Shown: one piece after another, positions 54,645 to 64,000 of the stretch
Position numbering within the stretch: position 1 is the stretch's first letter
How the letters are laid out: each line of letters opens with the position of its first letter
Source: Pachyseris speciosa
Lineage: Eukaryota > Cnidaria > Anthozoa > Scleractinia > Pachyseridae
Length of the DNA: 64,000 nt
Direction of reading: 5' to 3'
Assembly: GCA_016490735.1 (NCBI GenBank)
Contig: JAEMWC010000033.1
Coordinates: 363,501 to 427,500 of the forward strand
Notes under the pieces: model-generated
The model's input: the letters and a program-made list of their open reading frames with translations, nothing else
Database searches by the model: none
What the model was told of the DNA's origin: nothing
Translations under genes and position numbers: made by a program

Positions 54645-55445
54645 CACTAGGGCCGTTTTTCATTCTGTATTCTGCAGGTTTGGAACACAGTACTTACTGG
54701 GATTCTTTAATTTGGCAAAAGTCTTAACTTGGTGAAATTGACATTAGAAAATGCGGTTGAGCACAAGAAATATAGTGCACAAGGAATTCTAAAGGGCCTG
54801 TAACGCTAGATGACGGACAGTAGAAAACGGCATGGATCGGACTGAGTTGTTTTAGCGGGATTCTACTTTCCGTTATACCTTCAAATTCACCACTTAGAAA
54901 GCGTGATTATCAAGGGTCGGTTTATGAATCAGATTTGACCACTTTGATGATGCATAAGGGCAAGTCCAGAAAGAAACGGGTCTTTTTTTGTTTTCTGTTT
55001 TTTTTTTTTTCGATGAGAGCTCCCGCTCCTAGCAGACAGTTTAAGGAATTGTTAATGACTGCATGTATCGTTAGTTTTGTTACATCATAGTTAGTAGAAG
55101 AGACCCATTCTCCTCTACTAACTATGGTTACATAAACGTGGCTATCTGCGGCTGCCTGTATTACAGCTTGTACGATTCAGTGCTCGACATGAGTGAATGT
55201 AACATTGTGCTTCAAATAAACGGCTTTGATGGCTTCTATAGTTTATTAGGATGTTTGACTCCGCAATAGAGTTTAGCAGCCTCTACACTCTTCTGTTATA
55301 ATGGGTTCTCCAGCCCAACTTCTTTAAAATTTCTGTTACTCAGCTCGCGAGGGCCGTAAGAGCAAGGAGTTATATTTGCTTCTCTTGTTGCTTCAAAATT
55401 CATACACGGCTCCAGATGAGTTTCATAAAGATTTCCACGGTGGTC
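54645..55445 (+). repeat. 800-bp direct repeat flanking the STAND pseudogene, right unit
   Basis: See 49985-50800. The pair in direct orientation, 4.6 kb apart, could allow unequal exchange of the enclosed STAND copy. Confidence 0.8.
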
Positions 55446-55698
55446 GGTTGCTAGGGCTTTTACTCCCGCACCTCTCAAAACTGAGAGTTTTAGGCCATAG
55501 AAAAAAGTGGAATGCATCGAATGTAACGAAACTTGGCAGGGAAATACGTTGATAAATAACCTATCAACTGTTTTATATTTCATCCCATGTGACTGCAATT
55601 GTGACGTCATAAACGATGTCTGAATTTGGCATCAGAAGAAAAATTCAGGAAAAAATGGTAAAAATTTCATAGTAGTTTTCTGTGTAGAATTGTATGTA

Positions 55699-55904
55699 CA
55701 ACGGAGTAAAGACAGTTGCATAAAATCAAAATTGTAGTTTTTTGAGCTTAACATGTGTCATCTATGACGCGTATTTCGTCAGGAATTATATCATCATGAC
55801 GTCATGATGCCGTAATTTGTGACGAAATACGCGTCATAGAACACACATCCTAAGCTCAAAAAACTACAATTTTGATTTCATGCAACTTTGTCTTTTCTCC
55901 GTTG
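55699..55904. mobile_element. 206-bp hairpin element
   Basis: ACGGAGTAAAGACAGTTGCA then TCAAAATTGTAGTTTTTTGA and TGACGCGTATTTCGTCA on the left mirror the right side down to TTTTCTCCGTTG. The centre contains CATCATGACGTCATGATG, itself palindromic. No ORF. Confidence 0.75.
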
Positions 55905-55909
55905 CGAAT

Positions 55910-56740
55910 GTCAAGGCAAATACGTCATGTTTATGCCCAGTAAGGATGCGCCACGCAAATTGTGAGGACTAATCACCTTAATACGTTCCGTTTTCCGGGT
56001 TTAGCTTCTTGGCATGCATCAAACGATCATATTTTTGGAGGAAAAATGAAATCAGCCGAAAACCACGCATTTCCTGGCCTTTTTGCGTTCGACGAAGGAG
56101 AACGCTTTACAATCTCTTGGGGTTCATCTAATTTCGTGGATATTCTGTATGCCAAAATGGGGTCATCTTAGGAATTTTTCTGGTTCGGTTTAATTGGGAA
56201 GTACCATTTCGTCGTCATTTGGATCTACGTCATGTACGCGTGCGATTAGTTGGCCACCCCGCAATCTCGTTCCCAGAGACTGCGATCCTTTTGGTCAGCG
56301 TTTCGCTGGACAAGGGTAACGTAGGCTCTGGGGACGAGATTGGCCGTGGTCTAATTTCGCTGCTTGCTGTTTAAAGATAGAATCCTGATGTATGATCGAC
56401 GGTCAAGAAAGAGAACATCGAGGTCTTGAAAGCGACGAAAGATCGTATAGCGTTAGGATTCCCTCGACCTAAATTCTGCTCAAACATTGAAGCCGAACCG
56501 CGGACTTAAATCGATTTTATGATAGCCGGGGAAGAAGATACAAGACCGTAAATGTTGTTTTCAAATTTTGCTTTGCTTTTTAATGATTGTTTAAGTAATG
56601 CTTTAAGCTGGAATAGTCATGATAATATCTGTATTTTGGCTTGCAAAGCGGTACTATTTGCCATCAAGTGATCGCTTTCAACAGAGACGAAGCAAAAACA
56701 ACATGCGCGTTTGCACGTACGCCAGAAAATCGAAAGTTTT
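55910..56740. other. Unassigned spacer
   Basis: No recognised gene; a 69-codon ORF at 55962-56171 (+) has no family features. A duplicated CGAGATTG/TCTCGTTCCCAGAG inverted pair lies at 56262-56340. Confidence 0.4.
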
Positions 56741-56744
56741 GTTT

Positions 56745-57295
56745 ATTCATAATAATAATAATCATCATCTTCACTCCTGCCCTGAAAGAATCAAGGCCCA
56801 GGCATATATTTCGCTAGTCAGACCTACATTGGAATTTGCATGTACATCGTGGGACCCTTCCAGGAAACGCCAAATAGACCTTCTCGAGCAAGTTCAGAGG
56901 CGTGCTGCTGGTTTTGAAACAAGAACTTACTCAAGGACAGAAGGGTGTGTCACTCAGGCATTGAACCATCTTAACTGGCCATCATTACAACACAGGAGAC
57001 AGACAGCCAGATTATGCATGCTCTACAAATCCCTTCACCAAAAGGCGGAAGTGACTATTCCAACCTACGTCCAACACCAGACCATTCTCCGTACCCATTG
57101 CGCCCATTCACTCAATTAAGTTTATCCCACTACAAGCATCATGTGGTGTCTACAAGTTTAGTTTATGGCCGAGTGCGATCATTGATTGGAACAATTTACC
57201 TCAGTGACCTAATCAAATCAGATTCATTAAGTTATTTTAAGTCAGCTTTGAACTCCATGTTGACACCTCTGGCATAGTTTTATTTACTTCTTTAT

Positions 57296-57330
<35 letters not shown>

Positions 57331-57340
57331 GTATTAGTTT
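56745..57340 (+). mobile_element. LINE ORF2 C-terminal fragment with frameshift
   Basis: Frame 1 reads KAQAYISLVRPTLEFACTSW, QIDLLEQVQRRAA, LNWPSLQHRRQTARLCMLYK (to about 57110). Frame 2 continues HYKHHVVSTS and DLIKSDSLSYFKSALNSML (to 57277). This is the thumb and C-terminus of a non-LTR reverse transcriptase (xxxYxxLVRPxLEYAxxxW). The tail is TTA repeats (57297-57330). Confidence 0.85.
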
Positions 57341-57974
57341 TTTACAGTTTTTTACAACGCTTGCGAACTGTCCTGACAAGGATTTTGCAGGTTACTGAGG
57401 TGCATGTCGATGCATATTTGTGATCAGTAAGCCCAAACTGAAGTCTTGTTGAAATGAACTAATTTACATATGGTCAACGTCCGTAAACAGTTTGGCAAGT
57501 TTTGCTTTGAAGATCATGAGTTTTCTTGCAATTACCTGATAGGCAACCATAGCTTTTTGCGAAAGATTTGCACACAGCCCCTTACATTAATTGTACTCTG
57601 TACGTGCATCACTGCTCATAGGAATCCTGTTCGAAAAACGGCCGAGCATGAATAAAGTTTGAGGCACAAAATGTATGCAGAATTAACTTATGGAGCTGAG
57701 CGGAAAGCTCGTCGCTTTTTGCATTAGAAAATGTTTCTTTAACTATTCCTGTTTAAGATTAAGTTAATTTCGAGAGCCTGCAATGCTTTGTATTTATCTA
57801 CTGCGCATTTGCCGAGTTATTTTTGCTGTCCTTTACGAAATTTCATTTAAGCAAAATCACGCAGAACGCACTTTGTAGGCTTTCAGTATTACTATTTGTT
57901 GGAAATTAAGACGCTTAGGGTCTTCGTCCCGATTCAGCCGTAACTGAGGTATTGAAAATTCCTGTTATTGTTTA

Positions 57975-58480
57975 GCAAACAATGCAGAACTTCACGTCGA
58001 CAACTGGCATCCCGTGGAACAGTATCGAGAATTTTCCCCCAAAAAATTCCCTTTGTGACCCATATTGCAGTCAAATAAATGAACAAAAAGAGTTGAGAAA
58101 CTTTAAAACGTTGAATACCAAGCTGTTACCTGGTGATATGGCTAAATCTACGTCAATAGCAGTACTTTAGCTGTCTCTTTCCGTAAGCAGACGTAACCGC
58201 TTAGAGGCATCGTTTTCACGCGCTTAGTCTAACTTCGTTATGCAAATTTAGTGCCATATATCATTCGGCTCAGTTGAAATTTGCATACTCCTGTGTGTAG
58301 GTTTATACACGGTTACACGCGATCGATTTTTCCTTTAGTAGTTATTTTGGCAATCATAACTTGTTTGTTAGAAAGGTCAACAACACCTTTCTCGTGACAT
58401 GCGTGACGAATCATTCGTGGCACTATGTTTGCTACCATTATTGGAGAGTGAGAGGGACTGGAGCAGAACCAAAACGAAAT
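57975..58480 (+). repeat. Duplicated block, copy 2 (partner 32490-33015)
   Basis: See 32490-33015; 25 kb apart, same orientation. Confidence 0.6.
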
Positions 58481-58544
58481 TAAAAACATAGCAAAACAAA
58501 ATATTAAACAATTCTCTTGAAGCTGGGCTTTCAGGCTTCGATAT

Positions 58545-58690
58545 TATTGAAATCAATACCAATCAATTAATGGTTATCGATTTTTATCGATTTATAATTG
58601 ATTTTATTGATTTCCATTCATTGATACCGCCGGGAAAATGGGTTATCAGTCAAGTGAAAGGTAGACCGTATTATATCTCCTGGGCAAACA
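58545..58690. repeat. ATTGATT-rich repeat, copy 3
   Basis: Shares ATTGATACCRCCG then GGGTTATCAGTCAAGTG and TCTCCTGGGC with 17880-18075. Confidence 0.6.
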
Positions 58691-58949
58691 TTTGATTTTC
58701 GAACTCTTGATTGTTGTAAAACTAGTGTTGAAAGTCAATAACAAGTTTTCGGAGGCTTGAGAACACGTCGTAACGGGCAGTCTAAATCCCGTTATTGGAG
58801 GCCTGAAAACATAAGACCCGTTCAAGTCTGCTCTTTTTTACTGCCGTGGCCAGTTTATTTTTGTTATTGAATAGTCAGTAAAAAGAGGACGAGAATACCA
58901 AGCGCGCGGTCAGACCATATAATATATGGCCTTTGTTCTAGGGACTTTT

Positions 58950-59145
58950 TTCACCGAACACAATCGAACGCAATCCATTGATCATGCTTGATTGAGTTCG
59001 GTTGTCAAACTCAATCCAACACACTAATGAATTCGAACTCACTCAAAGTTCGGTGTTCGATTTCGTTGGATTGCCGGGCTCAATCCACGGATTGGGTTCG
59101 ATTGAGTTCGATTTCCGAACGTTCGATTGAATATGCCAGGAGTTA
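58950..59145. repeat. TTCGATTG/CAATCGAA-rich block, copy 2
   Basis: See 49200-49615. Begins GAACACAATCGAACGCAATC. Confidence 0.55.
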
Positions 59146-59153
59146 ATCACATG

Positions 59154-59259
59154 ATTTCGCCAGTGGAATTTGGAATAAATAAGTACGAGTAAATTTCTTC
59201 AAAGACCACAAATATATTGCACTCGCCCGAATTTTGCGAGTCTTTGAAAACAATTACAA

Positions 59260-59291
<32 letters not shown>

Positions 59292-59303
59292 CAATGTAAT
59301 TAC
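59154..59303. mobile_element. Palindromic element AATCACATGATTT, copy 1
   Basis: TTTGGAATAAATAAGTAC and the mirror GTGCTTATTTATTCCAAATT, with inner CAAAGACCACAAAT/GCGAGTCTTTG arms and GCACTCGCCC at the centre. The same palindrome recurs at 60841-61007, in both cases next to TAATATACA(T/G)GAAAAAATT. Confidence 0.7.
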
Positions 59304-59655
59304 TTTCCCATAATATACAGGAAAAAATTACGAGATAGCTTATCATAATTTTGCATAAGCAACGCAGGTGAATCACTTGCACAAATAATTTACTCATCAC
59401 ACGTTCAGTCAAAACATTAGTTTTTCAATGTTTTTAAAGTTTTTCTTAAGCCGTAAAACCCGGCTAAACAGGTATAGGCTATCAATCGCTGCAGTCATCA
59501 GTTACCTTAGACAATTAATTTAAACAAAGACGTGCAATTAATAGACAACAAGAGACAATTGATTTTAAACCAAGGATAAAATTTAACCACAACATGTATA
59601 CTAGCTGGATGTGTAAAAAAATATGTCATTTTCAGGGAGAAATTAGAAAAAAAGT

Positions 59656-60149
59656 ATGTCCCTCAACAACCAGCTAACACCTCATCCGGGCAAGAGCGAA
59701 GCGATGCTGCTCAGCACGGGAAACCCGATGGGCCCAATTGCTCCGGCGTTCATAGGAGGCTCTAACCTTAGATGGGTCACGAAAACACGTCTATTAGGGA
59801 TGACGATCGACCAGAAGCTTACCTGGGCACCGCATTTATTGGGAATCAAAAAGAGCCTAGTGACCAAATTAGACTTGTTAAAATGATCTAGGTTCCTACC
59901 AACAAATCAAAGGTTTTGCGAGACTTCTACTTAAAAGTCATTTGCCCTCTGGTTAATTACGGCTTAAGCCTACGACACCCTAGGCGATTTTATACGCCGA
60001 TCGCGGCGGTCAGCGAAAATCGCAATCGCTGCACCGGCCACACTAGGCGATTTTCGCCGATCGCCGGCGATCGGCGTATAAAATCGCCTAGTGTGTCACC
60101 CCCTTTAGTCTTGTGGGGTGCATGTTGGGACACAGATCTATTTCATTCC
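59656..60149 (+). mobile_element. LINE reverse-transcriptase fragment interrupted by a palindromic MITE
   Basis: The frame reads LNNQLTPHPGKSEAMLLSTG, GGSNLRWVTKTRLLGMTIDQ, LTWAPHLLGIKKSLVTKLDL, then a stop and RFLPTNQ, VICPLVNYGLS. After the MITE (59974-60097) it resumes LVLWGACWDTDLFHS. This is the region between the catalytic palm and C-terminus of a non-LTR reverse transcriptase. Confidence 0.8.
59974..60097. mobile_element. 124-bp palindromic MITE inside the LINE fragment
   Basis: GACACCCTAGGCGATTTTAT then ACGCCGATCGC mirrors GCGATCGGCGTATAAAATCG then CCTAGTGTGTC. Centre GC-rich. It interrupts the LINE frame between NYGLS and LVLWG. Confidence 0.8.
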
Positions 60150-60150
60150 T

Positions 60151-60835
60151 AATAATATACATGAAAAAATTTCTCGATTCTGATTGGCTAAGAGAAATGC
60201 AGTTTTTAGGAAACACGATGCGGAAAAAAGGTAATTCAGTGCAAAAAGAGGGAACAACAGACGATTCTGATTGGTTAATAAACAAAGGAACTGAAATTGA
60301 GCCAATCAAACGGAGCCTTTGAATGGCCCAAAGTCTGAAGAGCTGCAAGCGACTCTGCGAGCGAAAACAATGGCTGGCTTTTTGAGCAGGTTTTCTTTCT
60401 TCGTGACCGCTATAACAGCAGAGAAGCTGCAAAACAGCTCTAAAAAGGAGAAACGGCTGCGAAAAGCACTGTATTTTAGCTGTCTGTTTGGAAACAGTGG
60501 TGTCAGGAGAAGGGAATTACCGACGTAATTGGAATTACGAGTCCGTTGAATTCAACACTACACTGGAGTGACGCCGAGATTAATAAACAAACCAGGACAA
60601 ACAAGGCGAAGATAACGAACTAGAAAGCCTGAAGGTAATGATTACAGCGCTTGATAGACACTTAGTAAACAAAGTAGCCTTATAGCTATAGCCTGTAATT
60701 GTTTAGCCAGTTTTTACAGCTAAAAACGCTTTAAAAACGTTGAGAAAACTGTTGTTTTGATTCACCTTTATAGCTCCGTTGCGTTGCTTCTGCAAAGTTA
60801 AGAAGCTATCTCGCAATTTTTTCATGTATATTATT
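60151..60835. mobile_element. Element with AATAATATACATGAAAAAATT ends
   Basis: Left AATAATATACATGAAAAAAT and right TTTTTTCATGTATATTATT are inverse. The interior contains CTGATTGGCT and ATTCTGATTGGTTAAT (CCAAT-like) and a 69-codon ORF without known family. It abuts the palindromic element at 60841. Confidence 0.55.
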
Positions 60836-60840
60836 AATAA

Positions 60841-60848
60841 GTAATCAC

Positions 60849-60884
<36 letters not shown>

Positions 60885-61007
60885 TTGGAAATTTTTTCAA
60901 AGACCACAAATTGCACTCGCCCTACGGGCTCATGCAATTTTGTGAGTCTTTGAAAAAATTTACTTGTGCTTATTTATTCCAAATTGCACTCGAAATCATG
61001 TAATTAC
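60841..61007. mobile_element. Palindromic element AATCACATGATTT, copy 2
   Basis: Near-perfect 167-bp hairpin: GTAATCACATGATTTTTCTC and following bases mirror to the right end, with centre GCACTCGCCCTACGGGCTCATGC. See copy at 59154-59303. Confidence 0.8.
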
Positions 61008-61167
61008 CTATACAAATAGAACGACTACACTGTAGAGCCTCTAGAATCATCTTTAATTTACCTAAAGATATGGCGTCGTGTGACGCGCTTGGATACGATC
61101 AGTGGCGCCTACTCTCTTTTTATATTACGAGCTAGATATTTTTAAGATTTTTCATAAAGCACATAAA

Positions 61168-62553
61168 GTCGGTTACAGACGAGCAAGTCTTCCTTGACAA
61201 GTGTCATTGACAATTTTCATTTGCTCACGTTTGTGAACGACAAGCTTTCTTAGACAAGTTTTACCTTCACAAGTATGATTTGCTGGCCATGGTGTGAATG
61301 AATGAGCAAGTTTTCTTTGACAAATATTTTTCGGTGCGGGTAAACAATTTTTTTGACAAGTTCTTGTTTACCCGCACTACAGGCAGCCCAGACATACTGT
61401 ATGTGTAATTGTAAGCTTAATGTTCTCCATATAGTCAAAATATTGATGAAAAAGTTCAAAAATAAATATTGCTTCAATTTAATATCACTATGTGTTTGTT
61501 GTGTTGCTTAATAACTGGTCTATTTTGCGATGTTTCTGGCCTGTTCGCCTGCTATCATAACCGCTTGGGAGCCATTATTCTTACACCTATATTCACGGTT
61601 CAAAAAGTGTGTCAAAATTCGAAATACTCTAAAGAAAAGCTCACTTACCTGTAGCTGAAAGCTTCCTTGACTGTCCTGGCAGGTTTAAAATGCACTAGCC
61701 GAGGGAGGGACCAATAGATTGGTCGAGTGCCAATAGTATCGTCCCTCCCTCGGCTAGTGCATTTTGCGGTCGCTTAGTTTGGATATTCAAATCGCGTAGT
61801 AAAACCGTCAATAATGCAGTGCCTGACGAAGGGAAAAGGTCTGGTAAATGCTGAAAAATGAGCGATGCTCGTGCACTTGCGATGGGTTTTGAAAGCCAGG
61901 GAGCAATATACAGGAAGCCACATTAACCGCCGTTCAGCTGATCGCAATTTGGAACGAATCCGACGATTATTAGAGAATTTATGGAGCTTCGCGTGGAGAT
62001 TGTCGGTTTTGGTCTAGCCTGCCTTCAATTCTTCTTTAGTGGAAGATCCGTCTGGTAACAAAAAGCGAAAAATCGCTATTTAAACCTGCCAGGACACTCA
62101 AGGAAGCTTTCAGCTACAGGTAAGTGAGCTTTTCTTTAGAGTATTTCGAATTTTTACACAATTTTTGAACTGTGAATATAGGTGTAAGAATAATGGCTCC
62201 CAAGCGGTTATGATAGCAGGCGAACAGGCCAGAAGCACCGCAAAATAGACCAGTTATTGAGCAACACAACAAATACATAGTGATATTAAATTGAAACAAT
62301 ATTTATTTTTGAACTTTTACATCAATATTTTGACTATATGCAGAACAAGCTTATAATTACACATACAGTATGTCTGGGCTGCCTGTGCCCGCACCGAAAA
62401 ATATTTGTCAAAGAAAACTTTTTCATTCGTTCACACAAGCAAATAAAACTTGTGAAGGCAAAACATGTCAAGAAAACTTGTCGTTCATAAACATGAGCAA
62501 ATGAAAATTGTCAGTGACACTTGTCAAGGAAAACTTCGAGCTCGTGTGCAACC
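61168..62553. mobile_element. 1.4-kb DNA transposon with about 490-bp terminal inverted repeats
   Basis: Left arm 61168-61680 and right arm 62088-62553 are inverse with few changes (CTTGACAAGTGTCA, GACAATTTTCATTTGCTCA, GACAAATATTTTTCGGTGCG, CAGCCCAGACATACTGTATG, CCGCTTGGGAGCCATTATTC). The ends resemble GTCGGTTACAGACGAGC and the mirror of CGTGTGCAACCGGC. The mirrored arms create the same 61-codon ORF on both strands. The left arm has a 38-bp insertion bounded by GTGCGGGTAAACAA/TTGTTTACCCGCAC. The 400-bp centre has no transposase. Confidence 0.8.
61687..61765. mobile_element. 79-bp hairpin nested in the long-TIR element
   Basis: AAAATGCACTAGCCGAGGGA then GGGAC mirrors GTCCCTCCCTCGGCTAGTGC then ATTTT; loop about 28 bp. 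Sits at the inner edge of the left arm, inside a TTTAAA/TTTAAA context. Confidence 0.75.
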
Positions 62554-62559
62554 GGCAGT

Positions 62560-63015
62560 TGCATTGCCAAACGTTGCAACGGTTATTCTTTACGGGGAAA
62601 GATTGCTTACTCGTAACCAGATTTAAGACTAGATATATGAAGGACTCGCTCGCGTATAGGGATTCCATCTTATGGAACACTGTTAGTCTTTACGAACAGG
62701 GAGTTTCACAGCTAAAACAGAAGGAACTGAAACAACGATTAAAAGCAAAACATTACTTTAAAGATTTTAAATTCAACGTAGTGTCAGCCTCAAAAGTACG
62801 GCATTGTGATGATAACTTTATTTATATTTGAACGTTTTCTGATATGTAAATCTTGTAAATATGCATCAAGTTCTTATAAGGTCAGTAGTTTTAATTGTTA
62901 CTTATTATTACATTCTTATTAGATCTTTTTCTTTCTTATTTTATACACGACCCTACAAGCTTTTAGCTTTGAGATTTATCGTGTTGAAATAAAGGTTTTC
63001 TATTCTATATTCTAT
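62560..63015 (+). mobile_element. LINE 3' fragment, C-terminal ORF and tail
   Basis: The frame reads RFKTRYMKDSLAYRDSILWN then TVSLYEQGVSQLKQKELKQR and ends at 62831. The SLAYRxSxLWN motif is the C-terminal signature of CR1/L2-like ORF2. The 3' tail ends in TTCTATTCTATATTCTATT repeats (62998-63016). Confidence 0.7.
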
Positions 63016-63337
63016 TTTATGTGGTTTGACTTTTCAGTTTTCAGGAGAAACAGTCACTTTTGCCTGTCTTGGTATCTTCCATAAGGTATTGACTGCTGAC
63101 CCACGCAAGTAGCTTTTTTGATTTGTTTTTGAGGATTTGTTTTCTTTCAGCCATATTTTCAGCGTTTCCAATCTGGACGCAATTTGGGAAGGTAAGAGGG
63201 AATAAGAAACCCTAGTACTGAAAACATTATGACATTTTTGAAAGAAATATGGGTTGAAAATTAACGATGAAAACGTTACATGACGCTTCGACGACCTCAT
63301 GTTATCATTGTCGAATGTGGAGGCATTAACATAAGTG

Positions 63338-63341
<4 letters not shown>

Positions 63342-63386
<45 letters not shown>
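63342..63386. repeat. TA microsatellite
   Basis: About 22 uninterrupted TA units. Confidence 0.95.
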
Positions 63387-63390
<4 letters not shown>

Positions 63391-63391
63391 A

Positions 63392-63395
<4 letters not shown>

Positions 63396-63432
<37 letters not shown>
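63396..63432. repeat. GT microsatellite
   Basis: About 18 GT units, separated from the TA run by ten bases. Confidence 0.95.
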
Positions 63433-63435
<3 letters not shown>

Positions 63436-63861
63436 ATAAGAATGCGAATAATGAAATAATAGCACGAGAGTGTTCACACAAAGAGTTTCGCGCGAATAGA
63501 GTCACTTTGGGTATTGAGCTTCGGTCTTCTCTTCTTAATCAAGAACTCTCTTTCCTCCGCAGAGGCTCCCGCTGGGTATCCCAATAAAAATGGCAACAAT
63601 AAAAAATAGCAAAGCGCGCGGTGGACTATGGGAAGAGGGAAAAGGCGGGAGCCTCTGCCACTTAATGCATCCAAGATGGCGCCGAATTTCCGAGTAATAC
63701 TGGAACTAGGAGGCGTTCTTCATGAATATTTACAAGATGGTGGAACAAACAATGGCAGAAGAAAGGCAATTTTCTCGACTAAAATCCTAGTCAAAACTAA
63801 TTACGGCTAAAGCCTGTTCTAAAAGTCTTCATTGGTCCATTAATATGAGCCTTAATCAGAA

Positions 63862-64000
63862 ATCACTCTAAGCCAAGATAAGCTTAATTGTGATTCCAAC
63901 AACTAGCCACTGGACATCGTTTGAATGGATATTCCATGAATAGAGCAAGTGTTTCCCCTTTGCATGTGAGCTACCGGTAGTTAATTTTAGCTCTTTTGTC
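63862..64000 (+). repeat. Duplicate of the end of the OXLD1 intron, cut by the window edge
   Basis: From CACTCTAAGCCAAGATAAGC to the last base, this aligns with 19464-19602 (shared GTGATTCCAACAACT, CCATGAATA, CTTTGCATGTGAGCTACCGG, TAGTTAATTTTAGCTCTTTT). In the first copy OXLD1 exon 2 begins 50 bp further on. A second exon 2 may therefore lie just outside, or the shared block is a dispersed repeat. Confidence 0.65.

Noticed and set aside
63034..63477. 147-codon minus-strand ORF
   Set aside because: It includes translated TA and GT microsatellites (tandem Ile-Tyr and His-Thr); low complexity.

Overview
The window looks like nuclear DNA of an anthozoan cnidarian, probably a stony coral. The evidence is AT-rich sequence, genes with introns and GT/AG splice sites, ShK-type cysteine-rich exons, a HEPN/NB-ARC/TPR receptor-like gene of a kind known to be expanded in corals, Penelope-like and CR1/L2-like retroelement fragments, tRNA-derived SINEs and very many small palindromic DNA transposons. 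This assignment is an inference from content; no species-level marker is visible.

Genes. (1) An ShK-domain secreted peptide gene (+, about 3738-4055). (2) A complete six-exon CCDC137 homologue (-, 14744 down to 7041; 246 codons) assembled here from exons whose splice phases all agree. (3) Head-to-head with it, 200 bp away, an OXLD1-like gene (+, 14945-19906; two exons, 142 codons). The same two genes are, as I recall, divergent neighbours in human, so this may be a very old bidirectional pair. (4) An intact single-exon 1131-residue HEPN-NB-ARC-TPR STAND protein (-, 28672-25277). (5) An ADP-ribosylarginine hydrolase (ADPRH/ARH1) locus (+, 37408-40382) with three recognisable exons, two in-frame stops and a frameshift, apparently a unitary or duplicated pseudogene. 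(6) A frameshifted paralogue of gene 4 (-, 54114-50946). Two further ORFs or exons (41956-42079 and 45261-44845) are possible but unassigned.

Layout. 1-7000: SINE and retrozyme-like fragment, a MULE-like element (1406-2596), ShK gene, Penelope 3' end, Harbinger-type MITE. 7000-20000: the CCDC137/OXLD1 pair, with introns full of MITEs and LINE ends. 20000-25100: two LINE 3' fragments on the minus strand and unassigned repeats. 25277-28672: STAND gene. 28950-36200: Penelope fragments, SINE, nested palindromic transposons, duplicated blocks, and a hammerhead ribozyme inside a self-complementary roughly 280-bp element. 37400-40400: ADPRH pseudogene. 41000-50800: nested MITEs, SINE, duplicated blocks. 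50900-54100: STAND pseudogene between long direct repeats. 54200-64000: LINE fragments, large inverted-repeat elements, microsatellites. At the right edge the sequence becomes homologous to the end of the OXLD1 intron, so a second copy may begin beyond the window.

The most unusual signal is the hammerhead ribozyme at 35238-35298: a canonical core, a palindromic stem III and nested inverted arms that would fold the whole RNA into a rod, as in retrozyme circular RNAs.
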